From positions 21,689 through 29,628 of the forward strand of contig MHLB01000034.1 of the NCBI GenBank assembly GCA_001818895.1: a stretch of 7,940 bases of DNA, read 5' to 3'. This document shows positions 1-5,745 of this stretch, piece by piece. A program made the translations under genes and the position numbers. Each line of letters starts with the position of its first letter. The first letter of the stretch is position 1. Below the pieces are notes generated by a model. It was given only the letters and a program-made list of their open reading frames with translations. It was not told where the DNA came from and ran no database searches. The DNA is from Candidatus Liptonbacteria bacterium RIFCSPLOWO2_01_FULL_53_13. GTDB taxonomy: Bacteria; Patescibacteriota; Minisyncoccia; UBA6257; 2-01-FULL-56-20.

Positions 1-248
1 CTCTTCACCACATCAACCCACACGCGGAACTGCTGCCCACTCACGCCGCATGGCTGTCCGAACCGCTCGCCACGGCCGCAATAAGGAACCAAGTGAAACG
101 TGTCGGTCGTCACAAATTTCGACGGGTCAACGGTTTTCTGATTGTGCGCGATGACCAAAAAATCGGTGCGTCCTCCGTCAAGATAAAAACGCTTCAGTTT
201 CTCAATATAGTCCTTCCGATGCGTGAGAATCAGTCTGCCCAGTTTCAT
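1..248 (-). CDS. N-terminal part of an unrecognised protein (cut by window edge)
   Basis: The frame is open from an ATG at 248 down to the window edge, giving 82 codons. The protein begins MKLGRLILTHRKDYIEKLKR and continues with a short beta-strand-like stretch (FLVIAHN, about residues 30-36). Later it has a Cys/Gly-rich segment with Cys57 and Cys67. A hydrophobic strand followed by a charged helix and a second strand would fit the start of a GT-A-like glycosyltransferase, which would suit the neighbouring methyltransferases and nucleotidylyltransferases. No diagnostic motif such as DxD is visible in this part, so this is only a guess. It lies 63 bases after the stop of the upstream methyltransferase gene on the same strand. 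No Shine-Dalgarno site and no good promoter is visible before the ATG. Confidence 0.6.
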   Translation of the reverse strand, partial: MKLGRLILTHRKDYIEKLKRFYLDGGRTDFLVIAHNQKTVDPSKFVTTDTFHLVPYCGRGERFGQPCGVSGQQFRVWVDVVK

Positions 249-311
249 GGTTAGGTGGTTGTGACGTATCTATTGTGAGTGAGAACCCATTAATCACATG
301 GCTAATTACTC
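249..311. other. short AT-rich intergenic spacer
   Basis: This 63-base gap separates the methyltransferase stop (TAA, 314-312) from the partial gene starting at 248. I see only weak AT-rich symmetry around 287-307, with no U-tract hairpin, no convincing -35/-10 pair and no Shine-Dalgarno site. The two genes may simply be cotranscribed. Confidence 0.4.
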
Positions 312-1016
312 TTATTGGATGTACTGAATTACGCTTTGCCCGAGTTTTTTAACGATGCTTCTTATCGGTCTTGGCAAAGAAATGTGTCGTGCGATATCGT
401 GCGCCTTATTCAATAGAAGTATATAGTTGGTTCTTAGTAAGCTTCCTTCTCGAGACTTCATAATATAGGTTATGCTATCTATAATCCCCAATGCTCTGTA
501 ATCTCCGCGATTGAATACTTCGGGCAAAAAAACTTTGACGCCATCGTACGTTGAGTCGTCAAATGCAATGATTGCTCCGTCGACACAAAAAGGAGACCAT
601 AATTCAAAATCCTGCTTCACAAATTTATAATTGTGATTTCCATCGATGAAAAGGAATTCAATCGGCGCGTCCCATCCTTTGGAAGCTTCTTCGGAAGTCA
701 TGCAAAGATGCGTCACGATGTCAGAAACACCCGAACGCGCCAAATTTTTGACGTAGATATCATGAGGATTCTCGTCTTCTCCTTCCTGGTGGTAGTCGAT
801 ACTGAAAACCCTCGCGCGAGAACCATCCTTTGATCCCTGCGCCAGACAAACAGTCGATCTTCCTTCCCATGCTCCGATTTCAACTATTACTCCCTTCTTT
901 TTGCCTGTTACATTTTTAGCAGTGTGGTACAAAAAACCCCCTTCACTATCCGATACCTCGCCTTTCACGGAATTGATAAGCTTCTTGATCTCTGCGCTGG
1001 GCTTAAAGTTTTTCAT
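312..1016 (-). CDS. class I SAM-dependent methyltransferase (Methyltransf_24-like)
   Basis: This 234-residue protein has the features of a small Rossmann-fold methyltransferase of the kind often found in glycan clusters. The glycine-rich SAM-binding motif I is VEIGAWEGRS at about residues 45-54. An acidic residue follows the next strand (FSIDYH, D74) and would hold the SAM ribose. The segment FLFIDGNHNY (121-130) followed by AFDD (151-154) is typical of the Methyltransf_24/cephalosporin hydroxylase-like group, in which the Asp and His residues often bind a metal. The length is normal for the family. The acceptor is unknown; a sugar or sugar-linked hydroxyl is the contextual guess. ATG at 1016 is the only sensible start, because the next Met is at residue 106. 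The gene sits 33 bases after the FkbM-type gene and is probably cotranscribed with it. No Shine-Dalgarno site is visible. Confidence 0.85.
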   Translation of the reverse strand: MKNFKPSAEIKKLINSVKGEVSDSEGGFLYHTAKNVTGKKKGVIVEIGAWEGRSTVCLAQGSKDGSRARVFSIDYHQEGEDENPHDIYVKNLARSGVSDIVTHLCMTSEEASKGWDAPIEFLFIDGNHNYKFVKQDFELWSPFCVDGAIIAFDDSTYDGVKVFLPEVFNRGDYRALGIIDSITYIMKSREGSLLRTNYILLLNKAHDIARHISLPRPIRSIVKKLGQSVIQYIQ

Positions 1017-1049
1017 TGGATTCTATCGTCATGCACTCTTTCAAATATT

Positions 1050-1784
1050 TCATTTTCGCGCCAAGAGCGAGCTCATGTTTTCAAAGTCTTTTACGGCAAA
1101 CCCCTTTCTCTGCAACAGAGCTGTGATCTCTTTCTTTGAAACCCTCGGTTCGTGATATTCAACAAAGATTGTTCCTATGTCGCGTAAGTCGCTTGATTTG
1201 AGAATTTCATATTCAACTCCCTCGACGTCCATTTTAAGAAAGTCTATTTTAGGTACCTTGCAATGCGCGAACACCTCGTCAAGTGCAATGCACTTTATGT
1301 TGAATACTTCATGTTTTTTTGCCGTGAGCGCGTCGAAAACAATACTTGCGCCTCCCCACGATCCCTGTTCAAAATTCATGGGGTAGAAACCCGATTTTCC
1401 GGCTATTCCTATGTCGTAGAGAGAAATGTTGACGTTGTTCAACGAGGCATTCTCGCCGATAAGAGGAGCGATGTAGTGATTCGGTTTAAAAGCGAATACC
1501 CTTGCTCCATTTCTTGCCATTGCCACCGATACGGCGCCGTAGTTCGCTCCAATGTCTACCGCGATTGAGTTCGGTGTTATAAGAGAGAAAAATTCTTTGT
1601 AGCCATCGGCTACAAAAACCTCGGTGAGCGTATTAATATCGGAGTTGCCGGTGTGTATTTTGAATTCAAGGCCATTCATCAGTTTAACGGTCATCAGTCC
1701 AGATCGAGAGCGGTTCAATAGTTTATCCATCGGATACACTAACGGATTTCTGAAAATAATTGCTTTTTTTATTTTATTCATCAT
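1050..1784 (-). CDS. FkbM family methyltransferase with an altered SAM-site residue
   Basis: This 244-residue protein matches the FkbM group of SAM-dependent methyltransferases, which commonly O-methylate sugars of surface polysaccharides or glycolipids. Motif I is VDIGANYG (76-83). The family-typical FLKMDVEGVE segment (182-191) and the FVEYHEP strand (207-213) are also present. The oddity is the motif after strand 2. Family members normally read FEPN, where the Glu binds the SAM ribose hydroxyls, but here it reads FKPN with Lys100 (codon AAA, plus positions 1485-1487). A single G-to-A change would account for this. The rest of the fold looks intact, so the protein may be active with altered cofactor binding, or inactive, or the base may be an error. 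ATG at 1784 is directly followed by a second Met codon. A promoter-like -10 ends ten bases upstream, and no Shine-Dalgarno site is seen. Confidence 0.88.
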   Translation of the reverse strand: MMNKIKKAIIFRNPLVYPMDKLLNRSRSGLMTVKLMNGLEFKIHTGNSDINTLTEVFVADGYKEFFSLITPNSIAVDIGANYGAVSVAMARNGARVFAFKPNHYIAPLIGENASLNNVNISLYDIGIAGKSGFYPMNFEQGSWGGASIVFDALTAKKHEVFNIKCIALDEVFAHCKVPKIDFLKMDVEGVEYEILKSSDLRDIGTIFVEYHEPRVSKKEITALLQRKGFAVKDFENMSSLLARK

Positions 1785-1794
1785 GAGGTTGTGG

Positions 1795-1823
1795 AGTATA
1801 GATTGGTCAAAACCATCGGTCAG
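1795..1823 (-). promoter_or_regulatory. predicted near-leaderless promoter of the FkbM-type gene
   Basis: On the minus strand, CTGACC (1823-1818, four of six to the -35 consensus) is separated by 17 bases from TATACT (1800-1795, five of six to the -10 consensus). Expected initiation is near 1788, leaving about four bases before the ATG at 1784. The -35 overlaps the TGA stop of the upstream nucleotidylyltransferase. The prediction is by eye only. Confidence 0.45.
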
Positions 1824-2566
1824 GATCGGTATTTCTCGGGCACATGCTCCTCAAAATATCTCGCCTCTTCCGGGGTGCCGAGATGGAGCGCGAGCTCCAC
1901 GGGCACGGTGCGCACGATATGCCCTTGCGCAATCACTTCATTATACACCGGACACATATAAAATTCATTGTTATACCTGATGTTTTTCGCAATCATCGCC
2001 TCTGCGGCTGATACGAAATATTTCCACTTGGTAAAGTAGTACATAACCGCGGCATGCGTTGAAATGACCTGCTTCTCGCGGGTTTCCACCACATTCCCCT
2101 GTTCGTCGGTCCTCGCATAAGAATAGTTCGGAGCCGTCCGTTCAAACGTGGGAATGAGGCCTCCCCAGCCGCTGAGCCGCGCTTCTTCCCTGGCTTTTTC
2201 AAATTCCGGGCACACCACAAAATGATCTGCGTCAATCATCAGCATGTCTTCGTCGCCATCAATATGATCCTTGGCAAGAAGTACGGTGCAGGCCGCACCT
2301 TCGGTCACGACGGGAGTGAAAAGAACGGTTGCCTTGGGACCCGCAAGCGCTTTTAACGTTTCGCTTATTTTGTAATCCCTTTCGTGATCTGCGTGGCAGA
2401 TGAAAACAAAATCGCTGTCTTTTGCTTGCGGGTACGTATGTCTTGCGCCTTCAATCGACCATTGCACCATGGTTTTCCCCAGAACCTCGATCAACGGCTT
2501 CGGTTTGGTAACTCCGATGTTAACAAAACGGGACCCCCGTCCCGCCATGGGCATAACAATCTTCAT
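1820..2566 (-). CDS. sugar-phosphate nucleotidylyltransferase-like protein (canonical paralogue)
   Basis: This 248-residue protein has the nucleotidyltransferase fold that couples an NTP to a phosphorylated sugar or similar alcohol, releasing pyrophosphate. The N-terminal nucleotide-binding loop is intact: AGRGSRF at 8-14, followed by TKPKPLIEV at 20-28 with the conserved lysines. The DAD at 112-114 (MLMIDADHF) is the likely metal-binding acidic pair. The C-terminal half has PVYNE (206-210) and LGTP (229-232). It shares these with the protein encoded at 4295-5023, so the two are paralogues of one subfamily. There is no left-handed beta-helix extension, so it is a single-domain enzyme. Neither the base (CTP, UTP, GTP or dTTP) nor the substrate can be read from the sequence. 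The ATG at 2566 lies at the edge of a long inverted repeat that fills the gap to the GDPD gene. Confidence 0.85.
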   Translation of the reverse strand: MKIVMPMAGRGSRFVNIGVTKPKPLIEVLGKTMVQWSIEGARHTYPQAKDSDFVFICHADHERDYKISETLKALAGPKATVLFTPVVTEGAACTVLLAKDHIDGDEDMLMIDADHFVVCPEFEKAREEARLSGWGGLIPTFERTAPNYSYARTDEQGNVVETREKQVISTHAAVMYYFTKWKYFVSAAEAMIAKNIRYNNEFYMCPVYNEVIAQGHIVRTVPVELALHLGTPEEARYFEEHVPEKYRS

Positions 2567-2567
2567 T

Positions 2568-2679
2568 CCGTTAGAGACAGGTCGCGGTCGTCCGTGCCCT
2601 GCCAGATTATTGTTAATAACATGCTTTTAGTAGCTAAAGTTGTAGAATGTATACGGAAAGCGACCACGGTCTCTAACGG
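2568..2679. repeat. 112-bp intergenic inverted repeat (hairpin or MITE/REP-like)
   Basis: An 11-base arm, CCGTTAGAGAC at 2568-2578, is repeated exactly in inverse orientation at 2669-2679 (GTCTCTAACGG). The pairing extends outward by a G·T and two normal pairs. Inward, after a short bulge, GGTCGC pairs again (2580-2585 with 2661-2666), and further in TCCG pairs (2591-2594 with 2654-2657). The interior holds two smaller AT palindromes, TTATT-gtt-AATAA near 2608-2620 and TTTAG-tag-CTAAA near 2626-2638. The element fills nearly all of the space between the GDPD stop (2688) and the nucleotidylyltransferase start (2566). It could be an RNA structure presenting the start codon, or a non-autonomous mobile or REP-like element. 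No U-tract is present, so it is not a classical terminator. Confidence 0.75.
2613..2621 (-). promoter_or_regulatory. possible extended -10 for the nucleotidylyltransferase at 1820-2566
   Basis: On the minus strand, TG-T-TATTAA (2621-2613) fits an extended -10 element, with four of six hexamer matches plus the TG. No -35 is recognisable. Initiation near 2606 would give a leader of about 40 bases containing the 2568-2578 arm of the inverted repeat but not its partner. Readthrough from the GDPD promoter would include both arms. This is a weak prediction. Confidence 0.2.
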
Positions 2680-2687
2680 GATTCATC

Positions 2688-3452
2688 CTACCCGCGCGCC
2701 AACCGTTTTGCAAGTTTTTCCGGATAATCCGTGCAAATTCCTTCGGCACCCCACAGGATGAGGTCATCCCACGTTTTTTCATACCCCTCGTAGGCCAGAG
2801 GATGGCCGAGAATCCAGTGCACATCAGGCGACATTGCATACGCCGTTCGTCCGCTCGCCTTTACTTCATCAAAAAATGCCTTGCGGTAAAGCTTCAGGTA
2901 TTCGGCGGACCAAACGATATCCATCGGCTTAAAGTCCTTGACTTCTTCCCACAAATAAATCGTCGGCTCAAATTTGTATTCTGAAACGATGAGCGCGATC
3001 TTTATCTTCGGGTCAATTTCCTTAAGGCGCGTTGCGGCCTCTTTCGTAAGGTCAAAAGTAAGCGCACTGTCGTAGAGATTAAACTCTTTCCAATATTTGG
3101 CGAGGAGCTGAAGCCCTGTTTCGTTTTGGCTCGTGTATTTTAGCTGAAGCGCCATTTGGCGGCCACGATTTTCTTCTGCGGCCATTGCGAGGAGGGAACG
3201 AAGCGAAATCAAATGTTCGCTTGAATTTGGATAAGTAAGTTTTTCCGCCTCGGCAAGCGTGGTGTCTATCACCCGCCGACGCACGTTCGCGGTTTTTAGG
3301 AACGTATCGTCGTGGATAATCAAGAAATCATTATCTTTCGTAAGCCGTAGATCGGTCTCAATGCCGAACCCCCGCCGAAAGGCCTCCCGCAAGGCCGATA
3401 AGCTGTTTTCGGGATATTCATCAAGCATCCCGCGATGGGCGAAGGTTTCCAT
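2688..3452 (-). CDS. glycerophosphodiester phosphodiesterase family protein
   Basis: The 254-residue protein shows the GDPD TIM-barrel signature. FAHRGM at 4-9 carries the first catalytic His (H6). YPENS (13-17), IETDLRLTKD (31-40) with metal ligands E32 and D34, and IIHDD (46-50) with the second catalytic His (H48) follow. The barrel closes with GICTDYPEKL near the C terminus. GDPDs split glycerophosphodiesters into glycerol-3-phosphate and an alcohol, and no signal peptide is seen, so it is probably cytoplasmic. The strand that normally reads EIK, whose Glu is the third metal ligand, reads LQLKY here (Q103, codon CAG, plus 3144-3146). Activity or metal use may therefore differ. I chose ATG at 3452. 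The frame stays open upstream to 3656, but that part crosses the hairpin, overlaps the preceding gene and does not resemble the family. A -10 box ten bases before this ATG supports the choice. Confidence 0.85.
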   Translation of the reverse strand: METFAHRGMLDEYPENSLSALREAFRRGFGIETDLRLTKDNDFLIIHDDTFLKTANVRRRVIDTTLAEAEKLTYPNSSEHLISLRSLLAMAAEENRGRQMALQLKYTSQNETGLQLLAKYWKEFNLYDSALTFDLTKEAATRLKEIDPKIKIALIVSEYKFEPTIYLWEEVKDFKPMDIVWSAEYLKLYRKAFFDEVKASGRTAYAMSPDVHWILGHPLAYEGYEKTWDDLILWGAEGICTDYPEKLAKRLARG

Positions 3453-3462
3453 ATGTTGTTTT

Positions 3463-3491
3463 AGTGTATCAGAGGTCAGAACGCCGCACAA
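3463..3491 (-). promoter_or_regulatory. predicted near-leaderless promoter of the GDPD gene
   Basis: On the minus strand, TTGTGC (3491-3486) is followed after 17 bases by the extended -10 TG-A-TACACT (3471-3463). Initiation would fall near 3456, about four bases before the ATG at 3452. The -35 is weak beyond TTG. The element lies between the upstream hairpin and the gene, which fits an independent transcription unit. Confidence 0.45.
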
Positions 3492-3538
3492 AGGTGAACC
3501 CCATAAAGATTTTGTCCGCCTCACCCGCCCGATCAACG

Positions 3539-3575
3539 CGGCGCTGGATACAAAACCAGCGCCGTTTGTCTTTTT
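3539..3575 (+). terminator. intrinsic-terminator-like hairpin, U-tract on the plus strand
   Basis: A perfect 9-bp GC-rich stem is formed by CGGCGCTGG (3539-3547) and CCAGCGCCG (3556-3564) around an eight-base loop. The tract TTTGTCTTTTT (3565-3575) follows on the plus strand. Read as plus-strand RNA this is a textbook intrinsic terminator. The flanking genes are on the minus strand, where the stem is preceded by an A-tract and followed by CGTTGATC, with no U-run. It starts ten bases beyond the stop of the 2H phosphoesterase gene, whose TAA overlaps the T-tract. Confidence 0.7.
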
Positions 3576-4281
3576 ATTGCGGAGAAAATGTATCCGATGC
3601 GCGTCCTTTCTTAACTTTTTCAATCCGTGCCGATATGGGCGATGCTGATATCGCATGCCTTAATTGCACAAGCCGTTGTTGATAATCGTTAAATGCTTTC
3701 TCCGCGCCTTGCGGCGGTTTGCCAACAATGCGAGCGAGCGTCAAATGTAAGATGTGCTCCATGGGCAACGGACGCAAGCCCTTTGCCATATATTCATGGG
3801 ATGCTCGGTTTCTCGCTTCAATAATCGCTTCGGGAATTTCCGAAGCGGTCAGAAGAATATTCCCTTTATCGATAAGGAGATATTTAAATATCACGAAAAT
3901 CCCCGTGATTTCCTTCTCTGATTGAATAATTCCTTCGTCCCCTGCCAATTCTTGAAAAATCTTTTTCTCTTTCGCTCCATCTTCTCCCTCAAAAATACCG
4001 TTTTGAATAGTCGCGTGAAGCGGAAAATCCCTGGAGGCGAGAAGGAGCGATACGCCAAGCTCATTTTCCATGTTCGCGAGAATATCAAGAATTCTGCGCT
4101 GGATTTCTTGGTTCGCTGCGGAATCAAACTCGGCGGTAATGCTAAACGTATGCTTCCACCCTTCAAGTGCTTCGGCGAGGGGAAATTCGTTAATCCTTCC
4201 CCTGCCTTCTCGCAATACCTTTCTCCCTTCAAGGTCAATGCGGGCGTACTTGCGACCGATATGGCCTCCAAATTCTTTCAT
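3574..4281 (-). CDS. 2H phosphoesterase superfamily protein (LigT/2'-5' RNA ligase-like)
   Basis: The 235-residue protein carries two His-x-Thr motifs 90 residues apart: PLHATI (H89, T91) and LHLTLAR (H179, T181). Two such motifs, each on a beta strand, define the 2H phosphoesterase fold, whose members cleave cyclic phosphates or 2'-5' phosphodiesters in RNA or nucleotide substrates. The spacing is in the normal range. No membrane segment or signal peptide is visible. The basic C-terminal tail (about 219-227) might contact a polyanion. The start is ATG at 4281, 13 bases after the stop of the preceding gene. An in-frame TTG at 4356 would add 25 residues, but these overlap the preceding gene and are not needed for the fold. 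It is last in a translationally coupled block of dehydrogenase, Nudix and nucleotidylyltransferase genes. That suggests a small-molecule phosphodiester substrate rather than tRNA, but this is inference. Confidence 0.7.
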   Translation of the reverse strand: MKEFGGHIGRKYARIDLEGRKVLREGRGRINEFPLAEALEGWKHTFSITAEFDSAANQEIQRRILDILANMENELGVSLLLASRDFPLHATIQNGIFEGEDGAKEKKIFQELAGDEGIIQSEKEITGIFVIFKYLLIDKGNILLTASEIPEAIIEARNRASHEYMAKGLRPLPMEHILHLTLARIVGKPPQGAEKAFNDYQQRLVQLRHAISASPISARIEKVKKGRASDTFSPQ

Positions 4282-4294
4282 AGATTTAAGATTG

Positions 4295-5023
4295 TCATAA
4301 AAATCGCATCTCACGAAAACTTTCAACTTCTCCGGGAGTCCCCAGCATTGTTTCAATTTTATTTTCCGAAATCATCACTTTATCACCTCGCCCGATAAGC
4401 TCATTATACACCGGCCCCACAAAAAACATCTCTTTGTACACGAAACTTCGTTTGCGTACCATTTCGTTCACCGCCCATACGAAATCACTGCCTTTGGAAA
4501 AATAATATAACCCCATCGTCGCCCACGGAGCCGCATAGGCGAGTTCTTTTTCGAGAAGCGCCTCTGCGAAACCTTTTTCGTCAGTTTTCACGTAGCCGAA
4601 GGGACGCCCCGTCATGTCGCGTTGTTCCACGGGAATAATCCCCGAGACCTCGGAACGATGCGCGGTAATGTCCTTATATAAATTATCAACACTCCTAATC
4701 ACATCGCCGAGCTCCACCAACACATCGGTGTCGTTATCAATCAAGTCCCGCACAGCTTCCACAATAGAACACGGCGAACCCTGTGTAATACCGGGGAGAA
4801 CGCGAATGATTGCGTTTTCTCCCGCGATATCCTTGAGTATCTGATCTATATGATATTTTTCAACATCTTCCTTGAGAACAACGAAAATCAGCTTATCCTC
4901 CGGCTGAATGCGAAGCTGTCCAAGGACATAGGCGGCGAGGGGTTTCCCGCGAACGTCAACTAACGCCTTCGGCAGATTCGGATACCGCGGATCTTTACCG
5001 GCTAATGGGAAAATGACGTTCAT
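4295..5023 (-). CDS. nucleotidylyltransferase-like protein with atypical nucleotide loop
   Basis: The 242-residue protein is a paralogue of the one at 1820-2566. Both have a GYxKTD/SYARTD strand, a YYFxK segment, PVYNE (here 204-208) and LGTP (227-230) near the C terminus. The LGD at 105-107 matches the metal-binding LGD of RmlA-type enzymes. The usual GxGTR nucleotide loop is changed: AGKDPRY at 8-14 lacks the second Gly and the Ser/Thr, though R13 and the PKALVDV lysine (K19) remain. It may use a different nucleotide or have weakened catalysis. The start is ATG at 5023, which shares an ATGA with the stop of the Nudix gene. A longer reading from 5062 would lie wholly inside the Nudix gene. 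The coupling suggests that its product or substrate is linked to the dehydrogenase and Nudix enzyme. Confidence 0.75.
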   Translation of the reverse strand: MNVIFPLAGKDPRYPNLPKALVDVRGKPLAAYVLGQLRIQPEDKLIFVVLKEDVEKYHIDQILKDIAGENAIIRVLPGITQGSPCSIVEAVRDLIDNDTDVLVELGDVIRSVDNLYKDITAHRSEVSGIIPVEQRDMTGRPFGYVKTDEKGFAEALLEKELAYAAPWATMGLYYFSKGSDFVWAVNEMVRKRSFVYKEMFFVGPVYNELIGRGDKVMISENKIETMLGTPGEVESFREMRFL

Positions 5024-5745
5024 GTTGTTTCTTCGGTGAGATATCCTTCTTCTTTCAGGCATTTCATAGTCCCGGGATTCTTTCTTGCGTCCCGCACGGT
5101 TTTATAAAAATTCCATCCCGTCAGGACCGTGATCGCATCGGCAAGCACTCCGTTTCGGATATTCCGTTCTATTTCTTCCTCCGTCACTGCGAAAACCGCC
5201 AAACCGCCGTCCGTTTCCACCTGAACGGCAAAGTGTTCATCGCTTAAGTATGCGACTGCGTAGTGCATCCTCATGATCGTGTCCGGAATCATGGGGTAAA
5301 CCGCGCGCATGCGGTATAGCGCGATCGTCTGATCGGGTATCCCTGTTTCTTCTTTCAATTCGCGCAGGGCCGCATCGCGCGGGGATTCGCCTGCGTCCTT
5401 GCCCCCTGCGGGGAATTCCAGCGATTGATACTCTCCGAGATTGATATCCTCTCCGGAAAGTCGCTTGAACGTGCGCGGCCTCTCTCCCCAGGAAGTAACT
5501 GCGGGACGCTCTTCAACTATCATAAGAAAACGGCCGTCGGGGAGCACGGGCACGATGCCTACTCCCTCGTCTCCCGTAGTAAACCGCACGAGCGCAAAAT
5601 AGCCGAAGGTCCCATTCGTGAATGTTCCCTGATGCCGCCCCTTGTGCGTACACACGATCGTAAGCGCATGGCGATATGAGGAAAGCGGCACCTCAAACCG
5701 TTTTCCCTCTGTCCATTCCACATCGCCGAAATTGACATGGGTCAT
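5020..5745 (-). CDS. Nudix hydrolase, ADP-ribose/NDP-sugar pyrophosphatase-like
   Basis: The 241-residue protein contains a complete Nudix box at residues 114-136 fitting G-x5-E-x7-REUxEExGU. Its key residues are G114, E120, R128, E129, E132, E133 and G135. The preceding LEFPAGG and a proline 15 residues after the box (P151, in VYPMIP) resemble ADP-ribose and ADP-sugar pyrophosphatases. These split NDP-sugars into NMP and sugar phosphate using Mg ions on the box glutamates. The N-terminal 100 residues form the usual strand-rich lead-in (GVGIVPVLPDGRFLMIVEER). The gene overlaps the upstream dehydrogenase and downstream nucleotidylyltransferase by four bases (ATGA) at each end, which implies coupled translation. 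Lying beside enzymes that make activated sugars, it may remove an off-path or recycled intermediate. The exact substrate is unknown. Confidence 0.85.
   Translation of the reverse strand: MTHVNFGDVEWTEGKRFEVPLSSYRHALTIVCTHKGRHQGTFTNGTFGYFALVRFTTGDEGVGIVPVLPDGRFLMIVEERPAVTSWGERPRTFKRLSGEDINLGEYQSLEFPAGGKDAGESPRDAALRELKEETGIPDQTIALYRMRAVYPMIPDTIMRMHYAVAYLSDEHFAVQVETDGGLAVFAVTEEEIERNIRNGVLADAITVLTGWNFYKTVRDARKNPGTMKCLKEEGYLTEETT

Noticed and set aside
1020..1025. TAGAAT -10-like hexamer before the methyltransferase at 1016
   Set aside because: Only three bases separate it from the ATG, so initiation would fall inside the gene, and no -35 occurs at a workable spacing.
2529..2546. GC-rich hairpin CGGGAC-CCC-GTCCCG near the start of the nucleotidylyltransferase
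   Set aside because: It encodes the conserved AGRGSRF loop. The symmetry follows from Gly/Arg/Ser codons, and no U-tract accompanies it.
2643..2648. TAGAAT as a plus-strand promoter in the 2567-2687 spacer
   Set aside because: No -35 lies at 16-18 bases, and no plus-strand gene follows. It is probably chance in AT-rich sequence.
3453..3656. 68-residue N-terminal extension of the GDPD reading frame
   Set aside because: It overlaps the preceding gene, runs through the hairpin at 3539-3575 and bears no resemblance to GDPD proteins. The ATG at 3452 gives a family-typical start with a -10 box just upstream.
4282..4356. 25-residue extension of the 2H protein from an upstream start
   Set aside because: The upstream start is a TTG inside the end of the preceding gene. 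ATG at 4281 lies just after that gene's stop and fits the compact operon.
5024..5062. 13-residue extension of the nucleotidylyltransferase
   Set aside because: The extra residues lie wholly in the Nudix coding region. The ATG at 5023 with the ATGA overlap begins directly at the first beta strand of the fold.
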